Shown here piece after piece: positions 18,764 to 28,198 of a stretch of DNA of 64,000 bases. A model generated the notes under the pieces. That model did not search any database. It saw only the letters and a program-made list of their open reading frames with translations, and was not told the DNA's origin. The first letter of the stretch is position 1. Every line of letters starts with the position of its first letter. The DNA is from Endozoicomonas gorgoniicola (GTDB lineage Bacteria; Pseudomonadota; Gammaproteobacteria; Pseudomonadales; Endozoicomonadaceae): positions 5,790,001 through 5,854,000 of the forward strand of contig NZ_JAPFCC010000001.1 of the NCBI RefSeq assembly GCF_025562715.2. The letters run 5' to 3'. Position numbers and translations under genes: made by a program.

Positions 18764-21700
18764 ATGGAGCGCATAGCCTGTTTTAACATTCGATATCTGT
18801 TACTGGTTACACTGGTTTCAATATCAGTTTCAATAACAGTCGCAATAACAGTCGCAATAACAATGGCTACTGCTGCCAATGCCAGCCCTTCCGAAGCACC
18901 TTTGTCGTTTTTAGTTTGCAGTTTTTCGCCTGACCATCAGGACATAAACAAAGAAAAACTGGCGAGCTCCATACCTGTTTATCTTAATGTGCATAATCAA
19001 ACTGTTCAGATGTTACAGGATGAAAAGGTGTGGCAGTTTCAAAGCTTAACCACACCCATGACGGTCCTTTGTACGATAAAGCAAAAGCAGGAAAAGAAGC
19101 CGCCAGCCGGTTTCCGGAATCCGACTTCTCCCAACGATAAAAAACCCTCTGATAAAGGTGGTCACAAAAAACTGTCCACCAGGTTCACTCTTCCTGACCA
19201 GCAGCTGCCTGCATCTCTGCCTGAACCTCAGCCCTCTCTGCCAGTCATAAACAGTAAGGGCTCCCCAGCCCGAGAATTTGAGCCCGTTGCAAAACCGGCA
19301 ACACATTCTTATCAACCCGCTATTGAGCCTGCAACTGACCAGCAGAATTACCTGACCGTATTGCCTGCAAACCAACAGGACAAGCAATGGTGGGACAGTG
19401 TGGAGTTCATCTTTCTGACACTGCTGCAAGGCGGTCCACATATTTACAACCGTTTTTCTCAATACTGGCAGCAACTGTTGCACCTTCCATTAAGCCAACT
19501 GAATGAACTGGCTGGTGAAATATACAACTACTCCATGCAGGTCAGGGGTGAGCCCTGGTTCAGGGATACCCTGACCTCTTTGGAGGCGCACTCTTTGGGG
19601 GCACACTCTTTGGAGGTGCAACGTTTCAGGAAGACAATGCTTGCCTTAATCCGGCAGGAACAGGAAATAAGGGAAGTTATTGACAGAGCCCGCCAGCAGG
19701 GTATTTCAGTGGATTTACAACGCATTCAGCAAAACCTGCAAATGGTTCTGGAAGCAAACCTTTCCGATTCACTGGTCGCGGTGATGAACACCGATCACCA
19801 GCCGCTGACCACAGAGCAGAAAAAGGCTGCAGGAGAATCATTTTTGCGGGCAGCCATGATGGCTGTTGATGACACTGAATATGACCCGCTTACATCCAAA
19901 CCAGTCTTAACACCGGTTGAGACGACACTGAAACATCAGGACTCCGTCTTTTACAAGCTTGCATCCAGTCACAACGATCACAACCTGCTGCAAATCCTCC
20001 AGAACCGGCTTATGCTGCTCGAGGTCAAACTTGATGAAGAACTGTGTCGGCTCTCCACAGAGCAAGGCACAGTTTATGCCTCAGGCACTGCTGATGGATG
20101 CGGAGGTATTGTTTTAGGTATGGTGGCGCACCCGGAAGGAGAGGATAAAAAAGAAGCGGATAAAAAAGAAGAGGAAAAAAAAGTGGCAGGTGTCCAGAAC
20201 GGTCAGCCAACAAATTCCCAACCTTCCAGCACAGGTCAGCAACCTATCGGGCAGGGTTACTCTTCTGATACCGGAGCAGGAGGACGCGGCAATAACAATG
20301 AACCATGCCATGACCATGTGGGATCAACTTGCCCACACCCAGACTGCAACAACGGTCCCTGCCGCTGTCATGAGTGTTTGCAGGCCGGCTCAATTCAAAG
20401 TGAGGGAATACGAAAACAGAGACTTTCTGCCAAGTACCTCCACGATAGTATTCCCAGGCCTTTTCAGGCACTTCTTGAGTTAAAGCTGCCCCCGGAAACC
20501 ATTATCAGGCAGCTCTACCCGCTGGCACACATTATCAGAGAAACCTCTGATACAGAGGCGGTTACCGAAAGACATCCTCCCCGACGCCCGCGCCGCTTAA
20601 GCGCCCCCGATCTGGCTATGCCAACCACCGGAATGGCAACGGCCTTGAGTGTCGTTCAGGCAAGTACTGAGGGCGAATCTCGCTATACACACCTTGAAAA
20701 CAAAACCATCAAAGAGATTCTTAAAGAAATCAACGATGAAGACTGGCGTGTACCAGTAGCCTTAGAAGCTTCAAGCGGAACGATTTTAAAGCTTCTGCAG
20801 AAAGTACAGGAAACCATCAAGCGTAAGGGCAGGGTATTCCTTATCGGGGCTGGCAGCAGCGGTCGGCTCGCGATAGTCAGTTCAATACCTGACCCACAAA
20901 AGCTTGTTGCACTGATTGCCGGAGGTGACGAGGCTATTGCAACATCTAAGGGCGGAGCGGAAGACAATTATACTTCAGCCTGGCGTGAACTTTCTGAAGT
21001 ACACAACATCAACCGGAACGACCTGCTTATAGGGATCACAGCCTCTGGCAGAACACCCTATGCGGTAGGCGCTCTCGCGATTGCCAGAGAACAGGGGATT
21101 CCTACAGGCTCTATTGCATGCAGCAGAGATACAAAAATATCCCGGCTGTCTGATACCCCGGTCGAAACCTATGCGGGTCCGGAATACATTACCGGCAGTA
21201 CCCGGATGAAATCCGCCACTACACAGAAAATCATTTTAGATATGATTTCAAGGGTCGCCATTGAACCGGACCAGGACTTAAACGCACTCTTACAGAGATT
21301 TATCAAAGGCAGTGCTGAAATTGCCCGGGCGCTCTCCCACCAACTGCCACAGCTTGAAGCGCTGGTAGAAAAGGTTGTTCCTGTCATACAAAATCAAGGG
21401 CGTCTTATTTACCTGGGAACGGAGTCGCCCGGTCGACTGGTTGTTATTGATGCCTCAGAATGCCCACCAACCTTTGGCGTTAAGCCTGAAACCGTTACCG
21501 GGCTGATTGAGGGTGGTAGTGAAGCACTCAGGCGTACGCTTACCACAGCACAAAAAGAAAGAACCAATGCCTGGGAAGACCTTCAGTCACAGGGCGCTTC
21601 CAGTAATGATATCGTGACCGGTGTTGGCATAGAGGGTCTTCCGGAGTACGTACAGAAGGGCTTGACCAAAGCAAAAGCTACTGGCATAGCAACCGCCTCC

Positions 21701-22051
21701 ATAATGGTTCAGAAGAGTACGTCTGAGAAAAGTGATCACAATGCTGTAGTCATTTCATTACCGGTTTCTGAAAACCCGGCAGAATACGAAGCACTGGCGG
21801 GAACGGCTATCAAGCAGGCTCTGAATATGTTGACAACAGCAGTCATGATTAAACATGGAAGAGTCGCCGACAAGTGGATGTCGCACATGCAGGCGTCAAA
21901 TGAAAAGCTGGTTGCCAGGGAAGCCGTTAATCTCGCCAGGATAGAAGGCATTACGCTATTAGCGGCCAGAGCCCTGCTGACGATTTTCAAATCCACAGCG
22001 GCTTCAATCGAATATCGAAAGAAAATGAGGGAGCCTCCAAAGCGCCAATAG
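18764..22051 (+). CDS. secreted tandem-SIS protein related to MurQ etherase / glucokinase regulatory protein
   Basis: ATG 18764 is preferred over an upstream TTG. The 1095-residue protein opens with a signal or anchor segment (IRYLLLVTLVSISVSITVAIT). Residues 40 to about 630 are not recognised: proline-rich stretches, a Lys/Glu run, and a Cys/His cluster CHDHVGSTCPHPDCNNGP then CRCHECL (about 515-540) that could bind zinc. From about 640 to the end are two MurQ-like SIS domains in tandem. Half 1 has GAGSSGRL, SKGGAEDN and GITASGRTPY, then GSTRMKS. Half 2 has GTESPGRLVVIDASECPPTFG and the C-terminal MASNEKL-like MQASNEKL region. MurQ (about 300 residues, cytoplasmic) opens MurNAc-6-phosphate; tandem copies occur in eukaryotic glucokinase regulator. 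The MurQ glutamates are split: SEC only in half 2, GAED only in half 1. Catalysis is therefore uncertain. Confidence 0.8.
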   Translation: MERIACFNIRYLLLVTLVSISVSITVAITVAITMATAANASPSEAPLSFLVCSFSPDHQDINKEKLASSIPVYLNVHNQTVQMLQDEKVWQFQSLTTPMTVLCTIKQKQEKKPPAGFRNPTSPNDKKPSDKGGHKKLSTRFTLPDQQLPASLPEPQPSLPVINSKGSPAREFEPVAKPATHSYQPAIEPATDQQNYLTVLPANQQDKQWWDSVEFIFLTLLQGGPHIYNRFSQYWQQLLHLPLSQLNELAGEIYNYSMQVRGEPWFRDTLTSLEAHSLGAHSLEVQRFRKTMLALIRQEQEIREVIDRARQQGISVDLQRIQQNLQMVLEANLSDSLVAVMNTDHQPLTTEQKKAAGESFLRAAMMAVDDTEYDPLTSKPVLTPVETTLKHQDSVFYKLASSHNDHNLLQILQNRLMLLEVKLDEELCRLSTEQGTVYASGTADGCGGIVLGMVAHPEGEDKKEADKKEEEKKVAGVQNGQPTNSQPSSTGQQPIGQGYSSDTGAGGRGNNNEPCHDHVGSTCPHPDCNNGPCRCHECLQAGSIQSEGIRKQRLSAKYLHDSIPRPFQALLELKLPPETIIRQLYPLAHIIRETSDTEAVTERHPPRRPRRLSAPDLAMPTTGMATALSVVQASTEGESRYTHLENKTIKEILKEINDEDWRVPVALEASSGTILKLLQKVQETIKRKGRVFLIGAGSSGRLAIVSSIPDPQKLVALIAGGDEAIATSKGGAEDNYTSAWRELSEVHNINRNDLLIGITASGRTPYAVGALAIAREQGIPTGSIACSRDTKISRLSDTPVETYAGPEYITGSTRMKSATTQKIILDMISRVAIEPDQDLNALLQRFIKGSAEIARALSHQLPQLEALVEKVVPVIQNQGRLIYLGTESPGRLVVIDASECPPTFGVKPETVTGLIEGGSEALRRTLTTAQKERTNAWEDLQSQGASSNDIVTGVGIEGLPEYVQKGLTKAKATGIATASIMVQKSTSEKSDHNAVVISLPVSENPAEYEALAGTAIKQALNMLTTAVMIKHGRVADKWMSHMQASNEKLVAREAVNLARIEGITLLAARALLTIFKSTAASIEYRKKMREPPKRQ

Positions 22052-22158
22052 TTTTCCTTCTGCCAGCCTGATTAAGGCTCACAACCACCATAGCGGAAAA
22101 GAATACCGCCTGTTACCTGCAGCGGTTATTATGAGCCTTTACCTGACAAATACTCTTT

Positions 22159-23532
22159 ATGGCAAAATCGAAAACCCGCAAGGCCTACGTCTGCACCGAG
22201 TGTGGCAGCGAATCTGCAAAATGGCAGGGGCAATGCCCTGACTGCAAAGCCTGGAATACTTTTAAAGAGGTTAACCTTGGCCCTGCCGCTGCGCCTTCAA
22301 TTGCTGCCGCCAATAAAGCAGGCTTTGCCGGAGCCCTGTCTGGCCTGCAAACACTCAGCGAAGTGGATGTTGCCGAAGCACCACGTTTTTCCAGCGGCAT
22401 GTCAGAGTTTGACCGTGTTCTGGGCGGAGGCTTTGTTAAGGGCAGCGCGGTTCTGATCGGCGGTCATCCCGGCGCAGGTAAAAGTACCATCCTGCTACAG
22501 GTGCTTTGCCATGTTGCCCGGCAAATGGATGCGCTCTATGTTTCCGGCGAAGAATCATTACAACAGATCGCTGCCCGAGCCAGACGACTGGGGCTGCCTA
22601 CCGACCGGTTGAAAATGCTGGCTGAAACCAGCGCCGAAAACATTGTTGCGGTTGCCGAACAGCAAAAGCCGGGCATTATTGTTATTGACTCGATTCAGGT
22701 CATGTTTATGAACGGTGTAGATGCAGCACCCGGCGGCGTGGCCCAGGTAAAGGAGTCTGCAGCATTTCTCACCCGTTTCGCCAAACAGACCGGAACCGTT
22801 CTCTTGATTGTGGGGCATGTTACTAAAGACAACTCACTGGCGGGGCCAATGACACTCTCGCATATCATTGATACCCAGTTAATGCTGGGTAATACCGACG
22901 ACTCCCGTTTCCGCATTATGCGCGCTACCAAAAATCGCTTTGGTCAGGTTAATGAGCTGGGTATTTTTGCCATGACGGAAACCGGTATGAAGGAAGTCAA
23001 AAACCCTTCTGCCATCTTCCTGTCCCGAACCCCTGAACCCACTTCCGGAAGTATTATCAGTGTACTCTGGGAAGGTACCCGCCCACTTCTGGTTGAAATT
23101 CAGGCACTGGTGGTTGAATCCCAGCTGGGCAATCCTCGTCGTGTCACCGTTGGTCTGGAACAAAATCGTCTGGCCATGCTGCTGGCGATTCTTACCCGCC
23201 ACGGCGGTATTTTTACCAGTGATCAGGATGTGTTTATCAACGTCGTTGGAGGCGTTAAAGTCAGTGAAACCTCCGCCGACCTTGCCAGCCTGCTGGCAGT
23301 GGTTTCCAGCCTGCGCGATACTCCGCTGCAACAGGATCTGATCGCCTTTGGAGAAGTAGGTCTGGCCGGTGAAATCCGTCCGGTTGCCAATGGTCAGGAG
23401 CGGCTGGCAGAAGCAGCCAAGCATGGGTTTAAGCGGGCCATTGTTCCGGTTGCGAATAAGCCGAGAAAGCCCATTGAGGGGTTTGAAGTGGTGGGTGTCA
23501 GTAAACTGTCCGAGGCTCTGGAGGCAATTTAA
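22159..23532 (+). CDS. radA: DNA repair protein RadA
   Basis: RadA is a RecA-like ATPase that promotes branch migration of recombination intermediates. The 457 residues show the N-terminal zinc finger (CTECG then CPDCKAW), Walker A GGHPGAGKST (about residue 102), Walker B IIVIDSIQVMF, the RadA-specific KNRFG motif (about 258) and the C-terminal Lon-protease-like domain (GGVKVSETSADLASLLAV, GEVGLAGEIRPV). Length matches E. coli RadA (460). It is a single gene, convergent with the long coiled-coil protein, only 15 bases away. Confidence 0.97.
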   Translation: MAKSKTRKAYVCTECGSESAKWQGQCPDCKAWNTFKEVNLGPAAAPSIAAANKAGFAGALSGLQTLSEVDVAEAPRFSSGMSEFDRVLGGGFVKGSAVLIGGHPGAGKSTILLQVLCHVARQMDALYVSGEESLQQIAARARRLGLPTDRLKMLAETSAENIVAVAEQQKPGIIVIDSIQVMFMNGVDAAPGGVAQVKESAAFLTRFAKQTGTVLLIVGHVTKDNSLAGPMTLSHIIDTQLMLGNTDDSRFRIMRATKNRFGQVNELGIFAMTETGMKEVKNPSAIFLSRTPEPTSGSIISVLWEGTRPLLVEIQALVVESQLGNPRRVTVGLEQNRLAMLLAILTRHGGIFTSDQDVFINVVGGVKVSETSADLASLLAVVSSLRDTPLQQDLIAFGEVGLAGEIRPVANGQERLAEAAKHGFKRAIVPVANKPRKPIEGFEVVGVSKLSEALEAI

Positions 23533-23547
23533 AATAACCGCAGGTCT

Positions 23548-26500
23548 TTATGGGGTTTTGTGTTCCCATGCCCCATAAAATGTTCCCATGTTATCTTTGC
23601 TCTGTACACTCTGTTGATCATACTTGACTTGGGAGTGTTCCCAGAAAACCGAATCCAGGCTACCAGTGACTGAAATAGACTTTCCCCTCTCGCAATTACC
23701 GGGATTAAGATCAACCCAGTTCAGACCAGTGAACATTTTCCCGTTTACTTTCGTATCCCCCCCTATACATTCCGATGTAAACTGACCAACTAGTTTTGAT
23801 GATCCCAGAATGGTATACCCCTTTCCATCAAGCCGATAAGGCCAGACATCGTGCCATTCCAGTTGACCCGAGGTTATATCCCGTACATGCCATGCAGGAA
23901 TAAAGGCAATGACCCGGGTCTGCCCCTTAAGTTTAATATCCCGACCTCTGACGACAACAAACTTTTCAGCCCGGGAACGTTTTGCAAGCAGCCTTCTGAC
24001 CGCTTGACGACTGCACTCTTCCTGCCACTTTTCATCAGGCATTAAGCCACAATAGTCGACTACGCCGCTGACTATTTCTCTGAATAAACCATCCTGACCA
24101 CCGGCTATCCAGGCAGACCTGACTCCATTTAATATCTGCACCAACTGCCCTTTTTTCATTTGCCCCAACTGATGGTGTCCTGAATGCAGCATTAAAAGAC
24201 GGCGATCCTGTAATTTTTCTTTTTTTCTCCCAACCTTCGAAAGAGCGTTTTGACTCAAAGGATTCATACTCCCCTGACTGAGATTGACCGAAAAAATACG
24301 ATAGTTTACAACCCTGTGTTTCTCAGATAGTTCATCCAGCACTTGCAGGATGTCGTGATTCAATCCGTCGTCATTGTCGAGACCTTTACAAAGAAGCCTG
24401 ATATTAAGATGGCTGATTTTTTCACAATCAGCAGGAGCCTGCCCCCAGAAACCTCTTATTTTATAACCAAGATAGCCTGCGGCAAAAACTAGCAGGACTT
24501 TGCGCGCATAATTGTCTCGAGTATGGGTATACTGCGTCCTGCCTTTAGGTTCGGGTTTTGTATTGACACCTGCTTTTTTATGTTGCGCTTCGGCAATTTT
24601 CTTAACTCTACTGGATCTTTTAATAAAGCTTTCATCCACATTGCGAGGTTGAGAATTTTCATTTTTATACTTTTTTAAAGCTATATTTTCTACGCCAAGA
24701 TCTTTTATGATTTGTTGCAAAGATCCAATTTTATTATTGAGTTCCTTTTTCTTTTCTCTTAAAACCTGTTGTTCTCCTTCCAGTTTTTTTATCTTGTCTT
24801 TAAGCTCAGGAACTACATTATCCATCGGTTTTTGATTAATCTTCGCTTTTAAAGTGCTTATCTTTTTTTTATGCTTTGTATTTTCTTCCACAGTTGCCTG
24901 AATAATCCGTTTTAACTCTGCCACTTCTTCATTCAGCTGTTTATTTTCAGAAGACAGGATGATATGTTCTGAATCCTTCGCTGCAAGCGTTTCCTCTAAC
25001 ATCGATACTTTATCACCCAAATGTTCTTTCTCTGAAGACAGGCTTACATATTCTGAATCCTGAGTTTTCACAACCTGCTCTAACTTCGATAGCTCTTTAC
25101 TCAAATGTTCATTTTTAGAAGACAGACTTGTATGTTCTAAATTCTGAGTCTTAATAACCTGTTCTAACTTCGATAACTCTTCATCTAAATGTTCGTTTTT
25201 AGAAGACAGGGCTGCTCTTTCTTCCATACCCGCATTAACATACCGTTCTGATTCAGAAAATTTATCAATCAGACGTTGATTTTCAGCAAGCAGCTTGACC
25301 TGCTCAGAATCTTTCATTAAAAGACTTTTTTCTAAGCTTGATACTTCACCCTTCAAATTTTCATTATTAGCAGACAGTGTTTGAACATTTAAACTTAACT
25401 CCAGTATTTCACTATTCAGACTCTTATTATCAGAAAGCAAACTTTCTATTTTTTTTGTTTTTCCTTCAATTTCCTTAAGTAATTTTGACTCATTTTTATC
25501 AATGACTTCATTCTTAGCTGATAAGTTTTTTATTTCATTATCTTTTTTATTTATTTCTCTCGTTAACTGGAGAATTTTTTCCTTACTCTGTTTTTGTAGT
25601 ATCTTAATAGTGGCTTTTCTTTCTTCTTCAGTTTCAGAAACAAGTTTGGATAAATACTCAATATTTTTAAGTGCTTGTTTTAATTTTTCTGTTTTTCCAT
25701 TCAAATGATTGGACATTGATTTAATTTGTTTTCCATAGTTATCTAACTTTGTAGCCAATTCGGCATTCTGAACTTGCAGCCTTATGCTTTCCAAACGACT
25801 TCTGAATACAATATTTCCAGGAAAAACCTCATTTAACAAAAGGAGACGATCCCAATGTTTTCCCTCCTTGCGTATAGTATTGGTGCCACGCTTGCGAGCC
25901 TCAAAACACAGCCCTCTGTTAACACACTCACTAATCACTTCTGCCTCACTAATAAAGGCTGACAGTCTTTCGGACTGAATCATGGCTACGTCCAGACTCG
26001 GGAGATAATCATTAAATTTTTCCCATGCTTTCACTCCTTTGAAATTTAAAACACTGTGCATATAAGGTGCATTCTCATTATTTTTTTCAGGAAAGGTAAA
26101 CAACAAATTTTCTTGTTTAAAGCCTGAAATTTCAAAACCAGATTTTTCAAGTTTTTCTCTCACAGACTCTTTAAAAGAGTCCACAAACTCAAATGGCCAT
26201 GCGATCAAAACATCAATATCATTTGTAATGGGCAGGTTTCCCTCATGCAGATCTTTATGATGAAGGGGATTATTGAGAAAAAACAGTCTTGCTAACCATC
26301 CACCATAAAAGCGGCTTTCTATTTTTTTTTCGTCACAGAAGCTGGCAACAATCCATTCCAGGTTACTTTGCAATTGTCTAATTACAGAGGCGAATTCACT
26401 GAACTCATTAAATCTTTCCAGAATTTTGTTGAACATTGCCTGAGTCATTTTTACGGTATACCCTCCATCCTGACCAGTCTCATAAGAAGAAGCAGACTGG

Positions 26501-28035
26501 GCAGGAAGGGAAAGATTGATATAACGAGCAAGTCGCCTGCTGACTACCATCGGCCATTGATCTCTGATCACCCCCTCAACAGGCAAAATCTGAAGCATGC
26601 CTGCACGGCTTAATGTGTAAACTAAATCTTCGATATTCTGCAATGTCACAACAAATGAAGCTTGTCCATTCATCCTGCTATTGAAATAGAAAGACTCTGT
26701 TGCCCGCCACAGAAGACTCTTTGGAGTGGCTCTGTAATTCGGCAACTTGTTATCAGTACGAAATGGGGGCTCCTCATCATCTTTATCTTCTTTCCTCCAG
26801 GGTTCTCCAGCAGCCTTTTTATTTAACGAGTTGGGCTTATGTATTGTGCTTTGCTGGTTGAGTGGACTGCCTCCGGATCTGGAAGACGTAGTCCCTGAAT
26901 TGGGTGATTTTCTTATATGCGACTCCGGAACATTATCGGGCAAATAAACCGGCTTCCCCTTCCAGTCAGGGCAGTACAGACAGTCAGAAACAGTGGCCGG
27001 AGTAATCGTGTTTTTTATTTCCGGGTCAGCTTCCGGATACCTTGACGAACGTGCTTTAAACACCGGCTCGTACGCTAAAAAAGAAGACTGGCACCATCCA
27101 ATAAACAGCCTTTTAAACTGTGCGATCGCCATAGCAGAGTTTGCCGCCAACAGTCGCTGACTCAACCAAAGAGGAACCGTCAGTTCTATCGACACCCCCG
27201 ATTCTCTGGATTTCATCGAACCGACCAACTGAATGGTTAAATCGGTGGTGTTACTTCCTTCTTCAGGTTCACTCCAGGCGATTTGCAGATAGCGTTCAAT
27301 ATTCATCCCGTCAAATCGTTTTATCCAGTAAATACCACTATGGCTACCCACTTCGAAGGTACGGGTTGAATTGTCATGGTCTGGAAGAGTGACTGATAAT
27401 GTGAGCCCGGACGCATCCTGTTGCAAAACGTCCAGCTCTGCTCTCCAGTCATCACTTCTTACCGTTGACTGGCCCGGTGCTAACTGTTGTGTCATCTCAG
27501 AAACATAAGCCACCAGACTGTGCAGAGTGCCAAAATTTTCCCGCTGCAACTGGTAGTGTGATTCAGCCTCTATCTGTGTCTGATAACCCAGCACCGGATT
27601 GGTTGTAAAAGCCTCAGAAGTGGCACCAGGTATCGCAGCAGGCGTCCATCCGGGATCAGTAAACAGCAGCTCGTAAACCCACTGTCGAAAAATGTGATAT
27701 AGAAGAACGCGATGCGAGAGAAAGGAAGTAACGCTATTAATTTGCAGGATAGCATCGGTTGTGCGCTTTCTAAGCAAGCTCGCATTCTGTAGAAAATGAG
27801 CAGGTAAAAGGAGCGCAAAAGACACCGCCAGTTGAGCAATAGCTGTTGACTTCATAGCCTCAAGATCCAGCGGAACCTTTATTGAAATCCCCGGAATAGA
27901 GAACTCTGCATGATAGAGCGCAGGATCTTCTGAATTTTCAGCAGCGAAAAGACGAGCAGAGTGTGTGCCGGACACCAGCAATAACAGAAAGAGTAGTTGT
28001 AAGAAAAGCGTACCTGTTTTTATTCTAAGCAGCAT
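23548..28035 (-). CDS. very large secreted coiled-coil protein with nucleotidyltransferase-like region
   Basis: No family is recognised for the whole 1495 residues. It begins with a signal peptide (LFLQLLFLLLLVSGTHSARLFA). Residues 40-560 are unassigned. At about 570-640 is GGWLARLFFLNNPLHH, followed by ITNDIDVLIAWPFEF and a helical region, which resembles a polymerase-beta-type nucleotidyltransferase core (GG then DxD), although the match is partial. Residues about 750-1130 are coiled coil, including six 28-residue units of the form LSSKNEHLxxELSKLEQVxKT. A hydrophobic segment (KVLLVFAAGYLGYKI, about 1178) precedes a C-terminal domain of about 300 residues with LLMLHSGHHQLGQM. It lies between radA and thiE and may be exported for host interaction. 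Base composition within the coiled coil is AT-rich. Confidence 0.75.
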   Translation of the reverse strand: MLLRIKTGTLFLQLLFLLLLVSGTHSARLFAAENSEDPALYHAEFSIPGISIKVPLDLEAMKSTAIAQLAVSFALLLPAHFLQNASLLRKRTTDAILQINSVTSFLSHRVLLYHIFRQWVYELLFTDPGWTPAAIPGATSEAFTTNPVLGYQTQIEAESHYQLQRENFGTLHSLVAYVSEMTQQLAPGQSTVRSDDWRAELDVLQQDASGLTLSVTLPDHDNSTRTFEVGSHSGIYWIKRFDGMNIERYLQIAWSEPEEGSNTTDLTIQLVGSMKSRESGVSIELTVPLWLSQRLLAANSAMAIAQFKRLFIGWCQSSFLAYEPVFKARSSRYPEADPEIKNTITPATVSDCLYCPDWKGKPVYLPDNVPESHIRKSPNSGTTSSRSGGSPLNQQSTIHKPNSLNKKAAGEPWRKEDKDDEEPPFRTDNKLPNYRATPKSLLWRATESFYFNSRMNGQASFVVTLQNIEDLVYTLSRAGMLQILPVEGVIRDQWPMVVSRRLARYINLSLPAQSASSYETGQDGGYTVKMTQAMFNKILERFNEFSEFASVIRQLQSNLEWIVASFCDEKKIESRFYGGWLARLFFLNNPLHHKDLHEGNLPITNDIDVLIAWPFEFVDSFKESVREKLEKSGFEISGFKQENLLFTFPEKNNENAPYMHSVLNFKGVKAWEKFNDYLPSLDVAMIQSERLSAFISEAEVISECVNRGLCFEARKRGTNTIRKEGKHWDRLLLLNEVFPGNIVFRSRLESIRLQVQNAELATKLDNYGKQIKSMSNHLNGKTEKLKQALKNIEYLSKLVSETEEERKATIKILQKQSKEKILQLTREINKKDNEIKNLSAKNEVIDKNESKLLKEIEGKTKKIESLLSDNKSLNSEILELSLNVQTLSANNENLKGEVSSLEKSLLMKDSEQVKLLAENQRLIDKFSESERYVNAGMEERAALSSKNEHLDEELSKLEQVIKTQNLEHTSLSSKNEHLSKELSKLEQVVKTQDSEYVSLSSEKEHLGDKVSMLEETLAAKDSEHIILSSENKQLNEEVAELKRIIQATVEENTKHKKKISTLKAKINQKPMDNVVPELKDKIKKLEGEQQVLREKKKELNNKIGSLQQIIKDLGVENIALKKYKNENSQPRNVDESFIKRSSRVKKIAEAQHKKAGVNTKPEPKGRTQYTHTRDNYARKVLLVFAAGYLGYKIRGFWGQAPADCEKISHLNIRLLCKGLDNDDGLNHDILQVLDELSEKHRVVNYRIFSVNLSQGSMNPLSQNALSKVGRKKEKLQDRRLLMLHSGHHQLGQMKKGQLVQILNGVRSAWIAGGQDGLFREIVSGVVDYCGLMPDEKWQEECSRQAVRRLLAKRSRAEKFVVVRGRDIKLKGQTRVIAFIPAWHVRDITSGQLEWHDVWPYRLDGKGYTILGSSKLVGQFTSECIGGDTKVNGKMFTGLNWVDLNPGNCERGKSISVTGSLDSVFWEHSQVKYDQQSVQSKDNMGTFYGAWEHKTP
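24880..25385 (-). repeat. 84-bp coding repeats (six 28-residue coiled-coil units)
   Basis: Six consecutive 28-residue units, each four heptads, occur in the large secreted protein (about residues 884-1052). The best-conserved begin LSSKNEHLDEELSKLEQV, LSSKNEHLSKELSKLEQV and LSSEKEHLGDKVSMLEET. The similarity implies duplication of an 84-bp unit, so copy number may vary between strains. Confidence 0.75.
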
Positions 28036-28088
28036 TTGCCCGACATCCTTTATAGGGCTCCCAGTATAGACCTCAAATCAAGAGTTTC

Positions 28089-28139
28089 TCCTCTGAATTG
28101 TCTACTCCTCTGAATTGTCTGCTCCTCTGAATTGTCTGC
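28089..28139. repeat. three 17-bp tandem repeats upstream of thiE
   Basis: The unit TCCTCTGAATTGTCTGC occurs three times without gap (28089-28105, 28106-28122, 28123-28139), with one base change in the first copy. It lies between the divergent large secreted protein gene and thiE. Confidence 0.85.
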
Positions 28140-28198
28140 CAATACCTGATGGCACACGGTATACTTCGGCTCCATTGAGGATAAGACAGGAGGCCATC

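Noticed and set aside
28089..28198. TPP riboswitch upstream of thiE
   Set aside because: The leader is short and consists of tandem repeats; the conserved CTGAGA core was not found.
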